Shown piece after piece: positions 60,950-64,000 of a stretch of DNA of 64,000 nt. The DNA is from Corella eumyota. Its lineage: Eukaryota > Chordata > Ascidiacea > Phlebobranchia > Corellidae. Each line of letters starts with the position of its first letter. Within the stretch, counting starts at the first letter, position 1. The stretch is taken from positions 3,534,001 to 3,598,000 of the forward strand of contig OY720099.1 of assembly GCA_963082875.1 (NCBI GenBank), written 5' to 3'. The translations under genes and the position numbers were made by a program. The notes under the pieces are model-generated. The model was not told where the DNA came from. It did no database searches and worked only from the letters and a program-made list of their open reading frames with translations.

Positions 60950-62608
60950 TGATATTTGGAGTTCGCTTCGTATAAAAATAAAAAAATGTATACATGTAAA
61001 ATAAAGCTAAATGTAATTTTTAAGTTTTTGATTTTTAAAACCCTTTTTCTGCAAAAGAGTTTTTGTTACAGTGAAGAACATATTATTGGCACTTAAACTT
61101 GAGCTAAGAGGGTATAACTTGAAAACTAGACAACTTGAATCCTTTCTATTGAAAGCACTTATTGTTGAAGATCAACCACAAAGGCCTGTTTCCTAAATTT
61201 AAACTAAAATTATTCAACAAATCACTAAAAGTGAAATAAACTTCGATGATATAGAAAATTATGTAAAAAAGATTTAAAAATTGATACATACGTAAAGAAA
61301 GGAAATTCAAGTTTATATATCCGACGCTAAAAAAACACCTCTTTTTTAAATTAATAATAAAAAAAATATTTTATCAAACTTTTAACAAATTTTTCCATTT
61401 AACTAGGGTTGTGTTATTAATAAATGTTGTTTATTTGCAAACTGTATTGGCCTTTAAAAATGATACAGTTTAATATTAATGATTTTACCTAGACGGACTG
61501 TCTTTGCTTAAACAAACAATAAATTCATTTGGCCTTACAAGGGCATTTAAAAGCTTATATCAAATTGTCTGTCTAGGCCATTCGATTTTTCCACTTACAA
61601 AAGAAGAGAGGTTATATTAAAATTACTCTTTTAATCCCTTCAAGATTCAAGTTTGGATTATATATTTTCGAGTGTCGTGTGAATTTATATTAATTTCCAT
61701 TCAAAGTTTAAATTAAAATCTAATTTTAGAATATGAAATAAAGGTTAATAAATTAAATACAATTTAATACAGATTATACAAAGATAATGTAACGCGCTTT
61801 TGTATTTTAATTTTGCCAGACTTTACTTCTTTTATTATCCACCTGTTATTAAACAAACGAGATTTTATCCTGTTGGCTTTAAAAAAGTCAGCTTTTGTTA
61901 TATCGGTTTATTATAAAGATTTAAACGTAATTTGATTCCACAAATGATTAAGCTTAGCAAAAAATATGATATCATTGTTTTTTCTGCGGACGAAATCATT
62001 TTGGTAACTAAATCTAGTGTCCTTTTCACGGTAAAGTAGTTTCTAAGGCCTGGGACATGTATTTTTCATTCACTACTACACGAGCGAAGCAGGATTTTAA
62101 ATTCCACAATTATTTAATAGTTTGTCTATTGCTTATGTACATATGTTAAAAAACAGATATGAATTTGTATCATACAAAGGGGGTAACTTTAACATAACAA
62201 GCGGGCAAAAATCATCCCGTAGTTCACATATTAATATTACATAGTTAAGTTAGACTACGTTATATAAAGTAATGGATGTATATTTGTATTACCTAACCAC
62301 TTAAGAATGATTTATATAACGGCAAATAACTTTCCAATCTTATATTTGCCCTTAATATATAGCAACGTGTAATCAAGACAATGTGTAATAGTGTATTGTA
62401 AGCGTACAGTAAGTGAGGGAAGGGAGAAAAAAGAGAAGCTGTGGTTTACTGTAAACCTTTAGGTCAATCGCTTTGTTATTGTCTTAAACACTCAGACAGG
62501 TAAGGAGCGTAAGTCAATGCGACCAAGTATAGCGTTATAAGTGTAAGCTTTCTAGAAATTGCCGCTTCTAATTCACAGGTTATGTTCTAAAGCGTGTTAG
62601 TGTTTAAA
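60950..62608. other. intergenic, 5' region of the right-hand gene
   Basis: About 1.65 kb of AT-rich sequence with no recognised exon or repeat in 60950-62380. The part at 62400-62590 is less AT-rich ('gagggaagggagaaaaaaga') and probably holds the 5' UTR or promoter of the plus-strand gene. Confidence 0.45.
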
Positions 62609-64000
62609 ATGGTGGCCCTGTGTCTTACCAAGGCGCATATCGACAGCGTTGGGGCAACAAGAAAACAAGCAGACGACAAAAATCAGAATGACGTAGAAAT
62701 GCTAGGAACGTTAAACGTCGGTCTAGTTACCAGTCACCCGCAGAAGGAAGAAAGACAAAAGAGCAGCCAAAACGCCAAGACCACGAAAAGAAAACACAAC
62801 GAAAAAGTGTTAAACAAGAAGAATTCAAAGGCAAGAATGGACAAAGGAAATGTCATAATGTCAAATAGAGTTGCAGAGAGCAAACACCATCCTCACCTTT
62901 TTCAAGGACATAAAACAGAAGCTTCTATAAACCGATCTTTTGATATCAGAAAGAAGCGTGACGTCATGTTACAGTCTCTCGATGCAATGCGCGGCGGTTC
63001 AAATGACGTCATCCGGCGTGACGTCATATCAAGGCAGTACAGGCAGCGGCTACCGGACGCTAGAAAGGACATCTATCGAGTTCACAAATGGAGGATTAAG
63101 AGTGGAAGAAGTTTGGATTTAAATTATTCGACGGTAAAAGACACAATAAAAAGCAAGTTAAATGTAACAGAGAATTTACAACGTGTTAAGGTGCTGCCCC
63201 CATTGATAAAAAAGCAGGCAGAACAACCGGGCAACATCAGAGCCTCGTTCGGAGGCTTCTCTAGTCTGCCAACAGTAATGGAAGAGAGGGAGCGACAATT
63301 TAAACGCAACATTGGCCTTAAACTAAACATTGGGGCCAAGGAAACGTCGATGCTGGGAAGACTGCGTCATCAGATGAAACAGCACAGTTTTTATCCGCAA
63401 ACGCACATCAGTCAAGACTCCGACTCGTACGAAGATCGAATGAGCGTATCGAGCTTTGAGTCACGTGGTCAGTTAGGCTCCACCTACCGCAAACTGCCAC
63501 CAGTTAATGCAACTCGAAAACTAAGCGATTTTTCGCAATCAAGTCGCCTGCCCCCGATCCAAGTAATCAATCAGCATCAAGCTAATATTAAACAAGTCGA
63601 CATTAGAAACCACGTGACTAAGAGAACGTTAAAACAGTCGGATAATCAGACAAACAGTATTCTCCAAGATCAAGAACAAAAAACAGAAGACCAAAAAGCA
63701 CAAAACGAAACTGTGAAAAAAGAAACGTCGATTCCTTACAAAAAAGATGACCGAAAATTATCATTTAAAGAAGACACCAAAAGTAAGAAATATTATTTGT
63801 TTTTTGAAATATATATAACTTTATCTCTCTTATAAACTTTTGTTTTAGCATATTATAAACGTCATGAATCCATGACGTCACCAGGTGAGAAAAAAACGTC
63901 ATCATCAATGACAATGGTTTCGCTTGGCACGGTTCACTCAAGTAACAAGGAAGGCGACACACCTACCGACTCAGATATAAGTGGAGGTAAAAAACTTAAG
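62609..64000 (+). CDS. unrecognised basic, disordered protein, 5' part
   Basis: I do not recognise a family. The first ATG in the long open frame is at 62609 (MVALCLTKAHIDSVGATRKQ). The frame is open without a stop from 62594, so the start could be further upstream if there is an earlier exon. Exon 1 ends at about 63781 with donor GTAAGA; exon 2 (63850-63987) joins in phase 1 to give TKTYYKRHESMTSPGEKK and ends at a GTAAAA donor by the window edge. About 435 residues are visible: Lys/Arg/Gln/Ser-rich, with proline-rich words VLPPLIKK, YRKLPPVNATRK and SSRLPPIQV, and a possible short helix MLGRLRHQMKQH. No signal peptide, membrane segment or catalytic motif. Codon use and base composition are richer in G+C than the flanking DNA, supporting real coding. 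Confidence 0.75.

Noticed and set aside
62594-62608. A start upstream of the ATG at 62609
   Set aside because: The codon at 62594 is GTG, not a usual start in animals. The first ATG in frame is at 62609, although a coding exon further upstream cannot be excluded.

Overview
The window is intron-rich, AT-rich animal nuclear DNA. Exons are short (about 60-300 bp) with ordinary GT-AG introns, protein matches are to metazoan-specific families, and a tRNA-derived SINE is scattered through introns. The gene set (a DOCK1/2/5-type GEF, PITRM1, a netrin-4-type netrin, a piccolo/bassoon-like presynaptic scaffold, eIF4B, a polyamine oxidase), the compact spacing (about 0.6-1.2 kb between neighbours) and the base composition suggest an invertebrate chordate. 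A tunicate such as Ciona is my best guess; it is an inference and rests on no search.

Layout: (1) 1-6186, minus strand: N-terminal part of a DOCK1/2/5 homologue, cut by the window edge. (2) 6816-15570, minus: mitochondrial presequence protease PITRM1, apparently complete, with at least eight SINE copies in its introns. (3) 16605-26888, plus: a netrin-4-type gene, head to head with PITRM1. (4) 27928-39064, minus: a large, mostly disordered presynaptic scaffold. It starts with a RIM-type Rab-binding helix and zinc finger and ends with piccolo/bassoon-specific motifs, but has no PDZ or C2 domain. (5) 40027-45087, minus: eIF4B with a triplicated FGxAKPVDT motif. (6) 45813-55042, minus: an unrecognised protein of about 2,200 residues built around one 4.5-kb exon, with a 335-bp hAT-type MITE in an intron. 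(7) 56238-58967, minus: an FAD-dependent polyamine oxidase. (8) 59372-60941: a decayed hAT DNA transposon with an intact 8-bp target-site duplication. (9) 62609 to the right edge, plus: an unrecognised basic protein, incomplete.

The genes do not form a pathway. Three of them (DOCK, netrin and the piccolo/bassoon-like gene) are commonly linked to axon guidance and the synapse; no regulatory link is visible. The most notable points are the hybrid domain plan of the presynaptic scaffold, the excess of the palindrome TGACGTCA, the placement of SINE copies just inside 5' splice sites, the eIF4B motif triplication, and two long genes I cannot name. I saw no retrovirus-like element, CRISPR array, rRNA gene or true tRNA gene. 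Exon limits are read by eye from splice signals and protein similarity recalled from memory; most should be good to a few bases, but some small exons may be missed.
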